Shown here piece after piece: positions 1-8,643 of a stretch of DNA of 34,609 bases (position 1 is its first letter; the number at the start of each line of letters is the position of its first letter). Source of the stretch: Bog-950 sp964620645 (GTDB lineage: Bacteria > Bacteroidota > Bacteroidia > Chitinophagales > LD1). The stretch is from positions 1 to 34,609 of the forward strand of contig CAZUHU010000017.1 of assembly GCA_964620645.1 (NCBI GenBank), given 5' to 3'. The translations under genes and the position numbers were made by a program. Below the pieces are notes generated by a model. That model had not been told where the DNA came from, ran no database searches, and was given only the letters and a program-made list of their open reading frames with translations.

Positions 1-1
1 G

Positions 2-1813
2 TACGTAACGGACAGCGAGTTAATGGCAGAAGACCGCAGCACGCGCAGGCCGGCAACTGCACAACTGTATAAAATGTATTGCGACCGTTGCTTTAAAGCC
101 GGCGCTATGGATTTTGACGATCTGCTGCTGAATACGCACGTTATTTTCGAAAAATTTCCTGATGCACTTTACAAGTACCAACATAAGTTCAGGTATGTGC
201 TTATTGATGAGTTTCAGGATACCAACTACCTGCAATATGCTATAGTAAAACGCATTGCAGATGTGTTTCAAAACATAACGGTGGTAGGCGACGATGCGCA
301 AAGTATATATGCCTTCCGAGGGGCTACCATTGATAACATTCTGAATTTTGAGAAGGATTTCCCCGAACTGAAGGTTTACAAGCTGGAGCAAAACTACCGC
401 AGCACTCAAAACATTGTTAAAGCGGCCAACGAATTAATACACCGCAACAAGAATCAGTTAAAGAAGGAGATTTGGACAGAGAACGACCGCGGTGAGGATA
501 TAAAAATTGTGCGCACGCCAAGCGATAACGAGGAAGGAAGATGGGTGGCTGATTCCATGATGGAATTGAAAATGCGCGAGCATTACAAAAACAGCGACTT
601 CGCTATACTATACCGCACCAATGCCCAAAGCCGTGCATTTGAAGAGGCCTTAAGAAGGCAGAATATACCTTACCGTATTTATGGCGGCATGAGTTTTTAC
701 CAGCGTAAGGAAATTAAGGACCTGTTGGCTTACCTAAAGCTCACCGTAAACCCTTATGATGAAGAAGCGCTGAAGCGCATCATCAATTACCCGGCACGTG
801 GCATAGGCCAAACTACTATTGATAAGATAATCATAACTGCTAATAATGAGAACAAACGCCCCTGGGATGTTTTAAATGAGGTGCAGTATTATGATATACC
901 AACCCGCACTAAGAACGCGGTTGAGGAGTTTGTGCTGATGATAAAAAGTTTTGGTGCGCAGGCTACTAAGCTAAATGCCTATGATTTGGCGAAGCATATT
1001 GGCAGCACCACCAAAATGGTGAGCGAGTTGTATAATGATAAAACTGTTGAAGGTGTTAGCCGTTACGAGAACGTGCAGGAGTTACTGAACTCAATTAAAG
1101 AGTTTGTGGAAGAAGACGTAGTGCAGGACGACGAAGTGCTTCGCACGGATAAAGGCCTGGGCTCCTTTTTGCAAAATGTTACACTGCTTACCGGCGATGA
1201 AAAGGATGCAGTAAATGCCGACAGCGTTAAGTTAATGACGGTGCATGCTGCCAAAGGGCTTGAATTTAAAGTGGTGTATGTAGTGGGCATGGAGGAAAAC
1301 CTTTTCCCCGGCCAACAGAGCTTATACAGCCTTGAAGATTTAGAAGAAGAACGGCGATTGTTTTATGTGGCTATAACCCGGGCAGAGAGGCGATTGTATT
1401 TAACCTATGCCAGCACACGCTATAAATTCGGGCAACTGAATTATTGCGATCCCAGTCGTTTTCTACAGGAGGTTCCTGAAAATGTTGTGTCGCACCACGG
1501 CGATGTGCGGAAGGCTAAAATACACAGCAGCCATAGCCCTACCGAAGGGTTTACCAAAAGTGTTTATCCTAAGCCATCGGTAGCGCCGGCCCCTAAGCCA
1601 CCGGTAACGGAGAACTCGGAACCCTTTGTGGCAGATGATGCCAGTACTTTGCAAACCGGTATGGAGGTGTTACACGAAAAATTCGGCGAGGGCAAAGTAG
1701 TATCTATAGAAGGAAGCGGCGTTAACCGCATTGCATCAATCTTTTTTACAGCTTACGGCGTTAAGAAGATCATGCTGAAGTTTGCGCGCGTTAAAATCAT
1801 AAAAGGCATTTAA
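2..1813 (+). CDS. pcrA: UvrD/PcrA-family ATP-dependent DNA helicase, 5' end cut by window edge
   Basis: Superfamily 1A 3'-5' DNA helicase acting in excision repair and replication restart. The frame is open to the left edge, so the ATG at 23 is internal; about 150-170 N-terminal residues with Walker A lie outside the window. Visible motifs in order: DFDDLLL, the Walker B motif DEFQDTN, motif III VVGDDAQSIYAFRGA, QNYRS (motif IV), MTVHAAKGLEF (motif V) and ERRLFYVAITRA (motif VI). The last 50 or so residues (LHEKFGEGKVV onward) match the Tudor-like C-terminal domain of PcrA/UvrD that contacts RNA polymerase, which separates it from Rep and RecB. Its TAA (1811-1813) overlaps the stop of the convergent cyclase gene. 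The family is certain; choosing pcrA over uvrD is convention. Confidence 0.95.
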   Translation, partial: YVTDSELMAEDRSTRRPATAQLYKMYCDRCFKAGAMDFDDLLLNTHVIFEKFPDALYKYQHKFRYVLIDEFQDTNYLQYAIVKRIADVFQNITVVGDDAQSIYAFRGATIDNILNFEKDFPELKVYKLEQNYRSTQNIVKAANELIHRNKNQLKKEIWTENDRGEDIKIVRTPSDNEEGRWVADSMMELKMREHYKNSDFAILYRTNAQSRAFEEALRRQNIPYRIYGGMSFYQRKEIKDLLAYLKLTVNPYDEEALKRIINYPARGIGQTTIDKIIITANNENKRPWDVLNEVQYYDIPTRTKNAVEEFVLMIKSFGAQATKLNAYDLAKHIGSTTKMVSELYNDKTVEGVSRYENVQELLNSIKEFVEEDVVQDDEVLRTDKGLGSFLQNVTLLTGDEKDAVNADSVKLMTVHAAKGLEFKVVYVVGMEENLFPGQQSLYSLEDLEEERRLFYVAITRAERRLYLTYASTRYKFGQLNYCDPSRFLQEVPENVVSHHGDVRKAKIHSSHSPTEGFTKSVYPKPSVAPAPKPPVTENSEPFVADDASTLQTGMEVLHEKFGEGKVVSIEGSGVNRIASIFFTAYGVKKIMLKFARVKIIKGI

Positions 1814-3648
1814 AGCGCTCTTTCCAGAAAGTAGGTTTTCATCTGCCCTTTTCCTTTTATTGCTATTACTCCTCTTTCAGTAAACTCAAAACTATTCCCC
1901 TTTATAGCGCTGTAAAAATCATCGCTTATGTGAATTTTGCCTGTTTCTCCGTGGCTTTCCATACGGCTGGCAGTATTAACCGCATCGCCCCACAAGTCAT
2001 AAGCAAACTTGGTTTCGCCTATAATGCCTGCTACCGCATGGCCTGTGTGCAGGCCTATTCTTATCTGCAGGCCATTTTGTTGCGTTTGTGCTTTCATGGT
2101 TTCTTTAACTTCCAGGGCAAAGTTTGCTGCGCGTATGGCGTGGTCAGCCATTGGCACGGGCACCCCCGCCACGGCCATGTAAGCATCACCAATCGTTTTA
2201 ATTTTTTCAAGCCCATGCTTTTTAGCAATGCGGTCAAACTCAGAAAACAGATTGTTGAGCAGGCTTACCAACTGATGCGGTGATATGTTTTGCGAAAGAG
2301 CTGTAAAGCCCACTATGTCTGAAAAGAAAACGGAAACCCCTTCACAGTAATCTGCAATGCTTTTTTCGCCGTTCAAAATGCGTTCAGCAATTTGGGCCGG
2401 CAGTATGTTCAGCAGTATTTTTTCCTGTTCGTGGAACCGTGCCAACTTTACCTGCCTGTCACGCTCACTGTCCTCAATTTTTCTGCGGTACTCCATCATC
2501 TCTGCCTGCCTGGTAGATTCCTCCGTTTTCATTTTTGTGTTTATCTCCACAGCCTTTTCGAGATGTTCAAGGGCGGATTGCCAATTTTGTTGACGGCGAA
2601 ACAGTTCATACAACGCCTCATTGGCATCCATGGCAACTTTGGGTACGCCCAGCAGTTCGCTTGCTTTAATGGCCTCTTCCAGTTTTTGCACAGCAAGTCC
2701 TATGTCTGCGTTTTTGTTTTCCGGATGGCCATAAATTAAACCCAGGCCTAATAGCCAATGCGCTTTTGGGTATTGGTGCCGGCCATCTTCGGTATAGGTT
2801 AAGGCTTTATGCATAGTGTCCAGTGCATCCTGAAAGCGATGCATGGACTCATACGTGTTGGCGAGATTGCCATAAAGCAGGCAAAGATCATATTTGGAAT
2901 TGTGCAGCTCGGCCAGTTTTAAGCCCTTACTAAAATATTCCAACGAAACTTCATGGTTGCCGGTTTTGCTATAGGCACTGGCAATATTTGTCAGGCATTT
3001 AATTTCGCTTTTTTGGTTATTGGTTTCGTGCGCAATTTCCAGGGCTTTGTCAAAATAGGCTAGTGCCTTTTCATAATCTCCCAATAAGGCATATATGGAT
3101 CCGGCATTATCATAGGTATGGCTCAATCCTTTTTTATTGTCCGTTTGCTGATAAGCAGCCTTTGCACCTTCCAGATTTTCTAAAGCGTGCTGATAATCGC
3201 CTATCATGGTATACACTATAGAAATGTTCATTAGGTTTCGGCTAAGCTGTGCAATTGCATTTGTCTCCCTGCAAAGCTCAATGGAGCGTAAAAAGTGTTT
3301 TACGGCCGCTACGTATTGCGCCATGTCCATGTAAACCCTGCCTAAAATGCTGCTGGCTTTAATTATCAGCTTAACGTCTCTGTTTGTTTCGGCCAGGCCC
3401 AGGGCCGTAATTGCATCCAGTTCCGCTTCCTTAAATAAGCCCTGCCTTTCCTTTAACCTTGCTGAAACACAGAAGGCCCTGGCCTTAAGCAGCAATAAAT
3501 CTTCCCCTACATGGTTGTTCAATAATTCAATGGACTGTTGAATGGTAGCATCCCCGTCTGTAAATTGATTATCCTTAAGTTGTGCTTCTGCCCGCTGAAT
3601 AAGCACTGAAATTTCTTCAATCGCGGTATGCTGTTTAATGGGCTGCAT
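1810..3648 (-). CDS. TPR-repeat class III adenylyl cyclase
   Basis: Probable cytoplasmic enzyme making cAMP from ATP. From the ATG at 3648 (612 aa), residues about 45-375 are TPR-like helix pairs (LLGDYEKALAYFDKALEIA is typical), followed by a charged coiled coil (about 375-410), the linker LLNILPAQIAERIL, and a class III cyclase domain to the C-terminus. Both metal Asp residues are present (D444 in FFSDIVGF, D488 in KTIGDAYM). The adenine-specifying pair Lys484/Asp551 (YDLWGD) and transition-state Asn558/Arg562 (VNTASRM) are also present, so a homodimer would have two complete sites and ATP preference is expected. No membrane segment or receiver domain is seen. An upstream ATG at 3690 is possible, but a TATCTTTC -7-like element lies between the two starts. 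The signal sensed by the TPR region is unknown. Confidence 0.9.
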   Translation of the reverse strand: MQPIKQHTAIEEISVLIQRAEAQLKDNQFTDGDATIQQSIELLNNHVGEDLLLLKARAFCVSARLKERQGLFKEAELDAITALGLAETNRDVKLIIKASSILGRVYMDMAQYVAAVKHFLRSIELCRETNAIAQLSRNLMNISIVYTMIGDYQHALENLEGAKAAYQQTDNKKGLSHTYDNAGSIYALLGDYEKALAYFDKALEIAHETNNQKSEIKCLTNIASAYSKTGNHEVSLEYFSKGLKLAELHNSKYDLCLLYGNLANTYESMHRFQDALDTMHKALTYTEDGRHQYPKAHWLLGLGLIYGHPENKNADIGLAVQKLEEAIKASELLGVPKVAMDANEALYELFRRQQNWQSALEHLEKAVEINTKMKTEESTRQAEMMEYRRKIEDSERDRQVKLARFHEQEKILLNILPAQIAERILNGEKSIADYCEGVSVFFSDIVGFTALSQNISPHQLVSLLNNLFSEFDRIAKKHGLEKIKTIGDAYMAVAGVPVPMADHAIRAANFALEVKETMKAQTQQNGLQIRIGLHTGHAVAGIIGETKFAYDLWGDAVNTASRMESHGETGKIHISDDFYSAIKGNSFEFTERGVIAIKGKGQMKTYFLERAL

Positions 3649-3667
3649 GAAAGGATGTTGAGCTGAG

Positions 3668-3675
3668 GAAAGATA
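3668..3675 (-). promoter_or_regulatory. Putative -7 element of the cyclase gene
   Basis: The minus strand reads TATCTTTC, seven of eight positions of the Bacteroidota -7 consensus TAnnTTTG, about 20 nt before the ATG at 3648. No -33 TTG is found at the expected 19-21 nt spacing, so this is weak. It favours the 3648 start over 3690. Confidence 0.3.
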
Positions 3676-3903
3676 GGATTTAAAGCACAATTCAGGAAAT
3701 ACGCAAACAGCAACTTCCTTGCCCCGCTTTATGGGTGTTTTGATTGTTCAGAAAAAACATTCATCTTCGTAACATCAACTGCCATTAAGTTGCAAGCGTT
3801 AACGCACCTTCCTGTTAATTCGTAAGCAGCCAATCCCAATCGCAGTATTCAGTTTTGCTTTACAGCATTTTAGTTAACTACTTATTGAATAATTCCATTT
3901 TAT

Positions 3904-4581
3904 ATGGCCCAGTATAATACCGTTAGAAACAAATTAGTATTAAAAGAATACGGCAGGCACGTGCAGCGCATTGTAGAAAACTGCCTTAAGGAAAAGGATC
4001 CTGAAAAGCGTAATATCTTTTCTAAAGAGATTATTGAGTTGATGGGTCAGCTAAACCCGCAACTGCGCAACGTGGAGGACTTCCGCCACAAGTTGTGGGA
4101 CCACCTTTTTATAATGAGCGATTACCAATTAAAGGTGGAATCCCCCTATCCTATTAAGAAGCGTGAAGAAATTGAACGCAAGCCGGAAAGATTGCCTTAT
4201 CCGCAAAGCCGTATACGTTACAAGCACTATGGCAAAAACGTGGAGAAGCTGGTGAAGAAAGCGGTTGAAACCGAGGACGTAGAAAAGCAGGCCGGCTTTA
4301 CTTCCTGTATAGGTAACTTTATGAAACTGGTTTACCAAAACTGGAGCAAGGAGCAGGTAAACGATGAGATTATCAAGAACGACTTGCGCTTGCTTTCAAA
4401 GGGAGCGCTAATTGTAGCCGATGATCACGACTTAAACTCCCTGGCGCGTGCTAACAAACAACGTGTTGGCGAGGGCAAGCCCTTCCAACAGCACAAGCAC
4501 AAAGGCGGTGGCGGCAAGTTTCGCCATGGCGGTGGTGGCGGCGGGCAAAACCGCAATAAGAATTTCAAGAAACGTCGCTAA
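3904..4581 (+). CDS. DUF4290 domain-containing protein
   Basis: A 225-aa protein of a family largely confined to Bacteroidota, with no established function. Recognised from the N-terminus YNTVRNKLVLKEYGRHVQ and a second similar segment near residues 100-115 (RIRYKHYGKNVEKLV), which suggests an internal duplication of the helical unit. Residues about 195-225 form a basic Gly-rich tail (KGGGGKFRHGGGGGG, then KNFKKRR) that could bind nucleic acid; this is inference. No signal peptide or membrane segment is seen. In many Bacteroidota this gene directly precedes murA; here murA starts 4 kb downstream with two genes between. A strong terminator follows. The start is the first ATG in the frame, with no Shine-Dalgarno. 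Confidence 0.85.
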   Translation: MAQYNTVRNKLVLKEYGRHVQRIVENCLKEKDPEKRNIFSKEIIELMGQLNPQLRNVEDFRHKLWDHLFIMSDYQLKVESPYPIKKREEIERKPERLPYPQSRIRYKHYGKNVEKLVKKAVETEDVEKQAGFTSCIGNFMKLVYQNWSKEQVNDEIIKNDLRLLSKGALIVADDHDLNSLARANKQRVGEGKPFQQHKHKGGGGKFRHGGGGGGQNRNKNFKKRR

Positions 4582-4591
4582 ACAAGCGGAG

Positions 4592-4617
4592 CGGGCACCG
4601 TAAAGTGCCCGTTTTTT
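4592..4617 (+). terminator. Rho-independent terminator after the DUF4290 gene
   Basis: Stem CGGGCAC (4592-4598) pairs with GTGCCCG (4605-4611) around a 6-nt loop, followed by six T (4612-4617). The end of the T tract also supplies the TAA stop of the convergent gene on the minus strand (4616-4618). Confidence 0.9.
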
Positions 4618-6073
4618 ATTTCAGTTTCTGTCCTATCCAGCTTGCGAAGTTAAAGCCTCGGGTAAGGTTTCTTTCAAAAGGGTTTTTAGCAAGCTCCTCC
4701 ATATTTGTTTTTAATGTATGCAGGTATCGCCTCATTTCAGCCTCGTTTATTTTTTCAGGCAGGTGCTTTATTCCGTTCAGTACGGCCTGTTCAAATGGAA
4801 AAAGTTTACCATGTTGACGCAAGTAGCGCTTAGTGTTAGTTATAAGATACTCAATCAGCAAATAGTTTTTTAGTTCGTAGTGTGTAAGTATGCCTAACAG
4901 CCGGGCTTGTGTTTGTACAACCGTTTGCTGAAAACTCTCTTTGTCAGATAAAATCTCATCAAGTACACTTAAGGTTTCCTTGTATTCGCCCTTTCTAAAG
5001 CAACTATAGGCAAGGTCCATAAGGCCAAGGCTTATAACCGGTGTTGTGCCTTTTTGACTAATAAAATAATCATAGGTAACCTGCCGCCTCTCCGGTGTAG
5101 CCTCAGGCCAATCATATACGGCATTTATGGCGCTAAAGGCAAAATGTAACAACAGCCTGCTGCGGGTATCGGTCTTCCCTTGGCACAATTCTTCAAGGTC
5201 TTTAAAGTGTTTTAAAGCTTCAGGGCGCCGCTGGGTGTGCAGGCTTGAGTTAATAAGCAGTTCAAAGGTGCTTAACTTATAGCTGAAGATGGGCTGCAGC
5301 TCCTTCTCATTTGCTTGTATACAACGTAAGCGCTGATGGGCAAAGTCGTAACTGCGTTCAAAATTGCCCAACATAAAATTGTAGTAGTAGAAAAAATTGA
5401 AGTAAAAAATGCGGGCTGCGGGGCTATAAACCTGGTTCTCGTTCTTAAAAGGCATCTGTTTGCCAATTCTTTTCAACTCAGTCAGCGATGAACGCTCGCG
5501 AATCGGAAATTTCTCAGAATAAAATCGCACTAATATTCTGAACTGGGTTTGTATTTCCATTCTGTTAAGGAAGGCGCGCAGGGTTTGCTGCAGGCGGCCT
5601 TCATATTGTTCAAGCAAAAACGGATTGCTGATGCGTTGTGCGTATTTAATTATGTTATCCAGGGCAGTGAGCTCATATTGCGGATTGGAGTTTTTTTCTG
5701 CCTCTGCCAACTGCTCCTCGTATAGTTGAAGGGCATTCTTATGAAAGCCACGCTCAAAAAGCAAGTCGGCATCTGTGTTCATTTGCCGCATCTTCCAGGC
5801 TGTGGTGGGCGTGCCTTTGTTAACCCTTAGAAACAGCATCAACTGCTCGTACAAATAGCTTTTTAAGGAAGGCAAATGAACATGTACCTTCATTCGTTCA
5901 AGGCCTGCACGTAGCTTTTGTTTGTTGTAATGCTTCATGCCGGCCAACAGGTCGAAGAGCACCAGGTAGGCTGTACTGCTTCGGGCATTGGTGTTAAAAC
6001 GCTTAAAAAGCATTTTTTCGGTTGCAGTAAGTCCCCGCACTAAAGTATGTAAATCAGCCTCATTAAACCGCAT
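4616..6073 (-). CDS. Uncharacterised helical-repeat protein (paralogue of 31077-32570)
   Basis: A 485-aa, probably all-helical cytoplasmic protein with TPR-like repeats and no catalytic motif, signal peptide or membrane segment that I can see. The N-terminus (residues about 10-75) carries LTATEKMLFKRF, then LVLFDLL, then LKSYLYEQLMLFLRV. The same order occurs in the protein at 31077-32570 (MTAHERGYFKQN, VILFDAI, IKEYLWREL). Near the C-terminus HYELKNYLLIEYLI here aligns with HYQLRNYVYVGNQV there, so the two are full-length diverged paralogues. I know this N-terminal pattern (SLTKSEKRYFK-like) as a common Bacteroidota family usually annotated hypothetical. It converges with the DUF4290 gene, sharing its terminator region. 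The coding region is certain; the function is unknown. Confidence 0.85.
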   Translation of the reverse strand: MRFNEADLHTLVRGLTATEKMLFKRFNTNARSSTAYLVLFDLLAGMKHYNKQKLRAGLERMKVHVHLPSLKSYLYEQLMLFLRVNKGTPTTAWKMRQMNTDADLLFERGFHKNALQLYEEQLAEAEKNSNPQYELTALDNIIKYAQRISNPFLLEQYEGRLQQTLRAFLNRMEIQTQFRILVRFYSEKFPIRERSSLTELKRIGKQMPFKNENQVYSPAARIFYFNFFYYYNFMLGNFERSYDFAHQRLRCIQANEKELQPIFSYKLSTFELLINSSLHTQRRPEALKHFKDLEELCQGKTDTRSRLLLHFAFSAINAVYDWPEATPERRQVTYDYFISQKGTTPVISLGLMDLAYSCFRKGEYKETLSVLDEILSDKESFQQTVVQTQARLLGILTHYELKNYLLIEYLITNTKRYLRQHGKLFPFEQAVLNGIKHLPEKINEAEMRRYLHTLKTNMEELAKNPFERNLTRGFNFASWIGQKLK

Positions 6074-6210
6074 ACTAAGCCCTTATTTTTATGTTGATTT
6101 TTATTGGTAAATATAAATTTATATACCCTCCTAAGCCCTAATTTTTTAAAAATAAGGCTCGTATAACGGATGCCCTTCAGGCAGTTTTGCATCAACAAAA
6201 ACAAAAAGAC

Positions 6211-8370
6211 ATGAAAAACTCAGTTACCCAACTCTGTTTATGGTTTTTAGCGGTGCTTGTTACAGGCCCGTTATTGGCCCAACAGCAACCTAATTTTGAT
6301 TACGCAAAGCCGTTTACGGTTAAAGCAAAAGACAAGAGTATTTATAGCGGCAAAACCCTTTGCCAGGATGATAGCGGTTATGTCTATATGGCCTTTACTG
6401 TTATGGATACTGCTGACCTTGACCCTAATGCAGGAACATTTACTTGTATACCACAGCCCGGTAACTACGCGGTAACATCATTGGCTAAATATACCCCTGA
6501 GGGCGACCTTGTTTGGGCTAAAAACCTGACTGTTGATGTATACATGTCGGCGGTTAAATTGGTAATACATGAAGGAGCACTGTATCTGTTTGGTCAATAT
6601 CGCAACAATGCAGATTTTGACCCAAGTGCAGCAACCGCCTATTTAACAGGTAACGGAGGAGGCAACACTCCGTTTGTTGCAAAATACACCCTTAATGGTG
6701 ACTATGTTTTTGCAAAGAATATGGCAGCTACAACCGGGGATGTTTACATTTCTGATGTTGCCATCACTACTTACCATACTTTTGTAGTAGTTGGGGCATT
6801 TTCAAGGCCAACTGACTTTGACCCAAGCTCCGGCACATACACGATTAACCCCGTGCAGGATGGTTACTACGATGGCTATATAGCATCATATGACAGCAAT
6901 TTTACATCTGTTGCGGCTTATCGTCTTTCCGGTGCTGCCGGTACTACTGCCTGGGATTATGTGGAAAATGTAGAGATAGATAACAACAACAATATTTATC
7001 TGGCGGGGTATTCAAGCAGTTCTACTTTTTACACTGATCTCTTTAGTACATCAAGCGGTCAACTTAATCCTAACGCCGCAGGTAATGCATTTATACTAAA
7101 GTATAACTACCTGCTACAACGCCAGTGGGGCTACTTGTTTACAAGCACTGCTTTTACAGATGTATACGATTTGCTGGTAAGCTACACTAACCTGTATGCG
7201 TTGGTACGTTGCGATGGCGATTTTGTTGATTTTGATTTTAGCGCAAATACGGCTAACACCAACTTTAACAGCAATCCGGGTTACGCCCTGGTTAAACTTG
7301 ATGAAAACGGAGCTTATGGTTTTCACAAAGCCTGGCAAACACCAACGGCCAACAGCTTTATTGAGTTCAATAAGGTTCAGCTAAGTGCTAACGGCATTTT
7401 GGTTAGCGGTAGCTATAGGGGCAGCATTGATGTTGACCCCGATGTAATGACGGTAAATACACCGCCTACGGCCAGCATGGGAACAAACGGCATTTTTGCT
7501 CTTTTGAATTTTTCGGGCAATTTGCTTCGCCACAAAGAAATTACCGGTAGCGCAAACAGAATAGAGAGTATTACATTTCAGAACACAAACAGCCAGTACG
7601 TTTACGTTACAGGCACTTATAGCGATACTGCAAACTTTGGAACAGATACTAAGCCCGAGACACTATTTGCAGATAAGACGGACCAGTTTTCTTACAACGC
7701 TTACCTGGCTAAGTATGATTTTTTTGATGAGGCACCCGATACCGCTTCAAAAGCTATGGTTTTTACCGATGTAACTGATACCACAATGAGGGTTTCTTTT
7801 ACCAAAGGTAACGGCACCAAACGTATAGTAATAGCCCGCGAGGCATCGCCCGTTAATGCTCAACCCACCGATGGTGTGTATCATTACTCGGATACTGTGT
7901 TTGGTATGGGTAACAATTTTGGCGGACAGTATGCAGTTTATAACGATACCGGTAGCAGTTTTACTATTACCGGACTGTCGCCTAATACTGTTTATCATTA
8001 TGCTGTTTTTGAGTACAATGGATTTTCCTCGCAAATAAATTATCTGACCTCATCGGTTTTAACGGGCAGCAAAAAAACTACGTTAAACGGTGTTTCGCCA
8101 ACGGCAATCAATAATCCTGTAGTTGATAATGCCTGGCGTGTTTATCCAAACCCGGCCAACAACTTCCTTACTGTTGAAAGTGTGGCAGTGCCCGGAAACA
8201 ATGTAACGATATTTATAACAGATGTTTCAGGCAAGTTGATTTTGCAGAAGGATATGGGTATTGCGCAGCGCTCAGTAATTGATATAAGCAGTTTGAATGC
8301 GGGTATTTATGTGGTAGCAGTGCAAAGTAATGAAGGGGTATATAAAGCCAGGCTAATGAAATGCAATTAG
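6211..8370 (+). CDS. Secreted T9SS type A protein with beta-propeller-like repeats and an FN3 domain
   Basis: A 719-aa predicted surface or secreted protein. The ATG at 6211 gives a clean signal peptide (MKNS, a hydrophobic stretch, cleavage after LLAQ); an in-frame TTG at 6187 is less likely. Residues about 25-510 hold at least five imperfect repeats built on a DFDPS/DLDPN/DVDPD turn followed about 20-30 residues later by a (V/A)KY or VKL strand (for example FVAKYTLNGDYVFAKN), resembling SBBP-type beta-propeller blades. About 520-630 is a fibronectin III-like domain (GLSPNTVYHYAVFEYNG). The end (WRVYPNPANNFLTVES to the terminal KARLMKCN) is a type A T9SS sorting domain, cleaved on export. 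Ligand unknown. It sits between unrelated housekeeping genes and looks monocistronic. Confidence 0.9.
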   Translation: MKNSVTQLCLWFLAVLVTGPLLAQQQPNFDYAKPFTVKAKDKSIYSGKTLCQDDSGYVYMAFTVMDTADLDPNAGTFTCIPQPGNYAVTSLAKYTPEGDLVWAKNLTVDVYMSAVKLVIHEGALYLFGQYRNNADFDPSAATAYLTGNGGGNTPFVAKYTLNGDYVFAKNMAATTGDVYISDVAITTYHTFVVVGAFSRPTDFDPSSGTYTINPVQDGYYDGYIASYDSNFTSVAAYRLSGAAGTTAWDYVENVEIDNNNNIYLAGYSSSSTFYTDLFSTSSGQLNPNAAGNAFILKYNYLLQRQWGYLFTSTAFTDVYDLLVSYTNLYALVRCDGDFVDFDFSANTANTNFNSNPGYALVKLDENGAYGFHKAWQTPTANSFIEFNKVQLSANGILVSGSYRGSIDVDPDVMTVNTPPTASMGTNGIFALLNFSGNLLRHKEITGSANRIESITFQNTNSQYVYVTGTYSDTANFGTDTKPETLFADKTDQFSYNAYLAKYDFFDEAPDTASKAMVFTDVTDTTMRVSFTKGNGTKRIVIAREASPVNAQPTDGVYHYSDTVFGMGNNFGGQYAVYNDTGSSFTITGLSPNTVYHYAVFEYNGFSSQINYLTSSVLTGSKKTTLNGVSPTAINNPVVDNAWRVYPNPANNFLTVESVAVPGNNVTIFITDVSGKLILQKDMGIAQRSVIDISSLNAGIYVVAVQSNEGVYKARLMKCN

Positions 8371-8374
8371 GACA

Positions 8375-8500
8375 GGCGACCTGTATGATGGCAGGATTGG
8401 TGTAGGCAAGGGGGCTTACTTCCGGTCAGGCAAATCATACAACCCGATTTGGGTAACCGGCCCCGAGGGTAAAGGCAAATGCCTGCATCTGAGGGGCTTT
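8375..8500 (+). ncRNA. Candidate structured RNA, possibly 6S-Flavo-like
   Basis: The gap between the T9SS gene and murA folds into one long irregular hairpin. From outside in: CCT 8380-8382 with AGG 8492-8494; GAT 8387-8389 with ATC 8487-8489; GCAGG 8391-8395 with CCTGC 8482-8486; a large internal loop; GGGG 8411-8414 with CCCC 8461-8464; a one-sided bulge; CCGGT 8422-8426 with ACCGG 8456-8460; ACCC 8442-8445 with GGGT 8451-8454; loop GATTT. A T-rich stretch follows at 8498-8507. The length (about 110-125 nt) and rod with a central bubble recall 6S RNA, and Bacteroidota carry a 6S-Flavo class of about this size. I cannot confirm that family by eye. The strand is set only by the T-rich 3' end. 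No SRP, tmRNA or RNase P signature fits. Confidence 0.4.
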
Positions 8501-8643
8501 ACTTTTTAGCCACTCCACAGGCTGTTGTTTATAGCTTCTAAGGCTAAATCTTCTTTGCGCATGTGGCTATTGCGTTATTAGCTTAAGGTAGTTTGTGTGC
8601 TGTTATCAAAGCTACCGCATTGTTGAATTTTCAAATTAAGAAG

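Noticed and set aside
23..1813. ATG at 23 as the helicase start
   Set aside because: The frame is open to the left edge and the N-terminal ATPase motifs are missing, so this Met is internal.
4490..4580. Gly/Lys/Arg-rich tail of the DUF4290 protein as a sign of a frameshift
   Set aside because: The frame is clean and ends right before a terminator; such tails occur naturally.
8371..8500. ACAGG-CGA-CCTGT hairpin resembling a B12-box, and a CCGGAAG string on the minus strand resembling SRP RNA
   Set aside because: The rest of a cobalamin riboswitch is absent, and the SRP tetraloop stem and AGCAGC side do not fit; the longer rod explains the pairing better.
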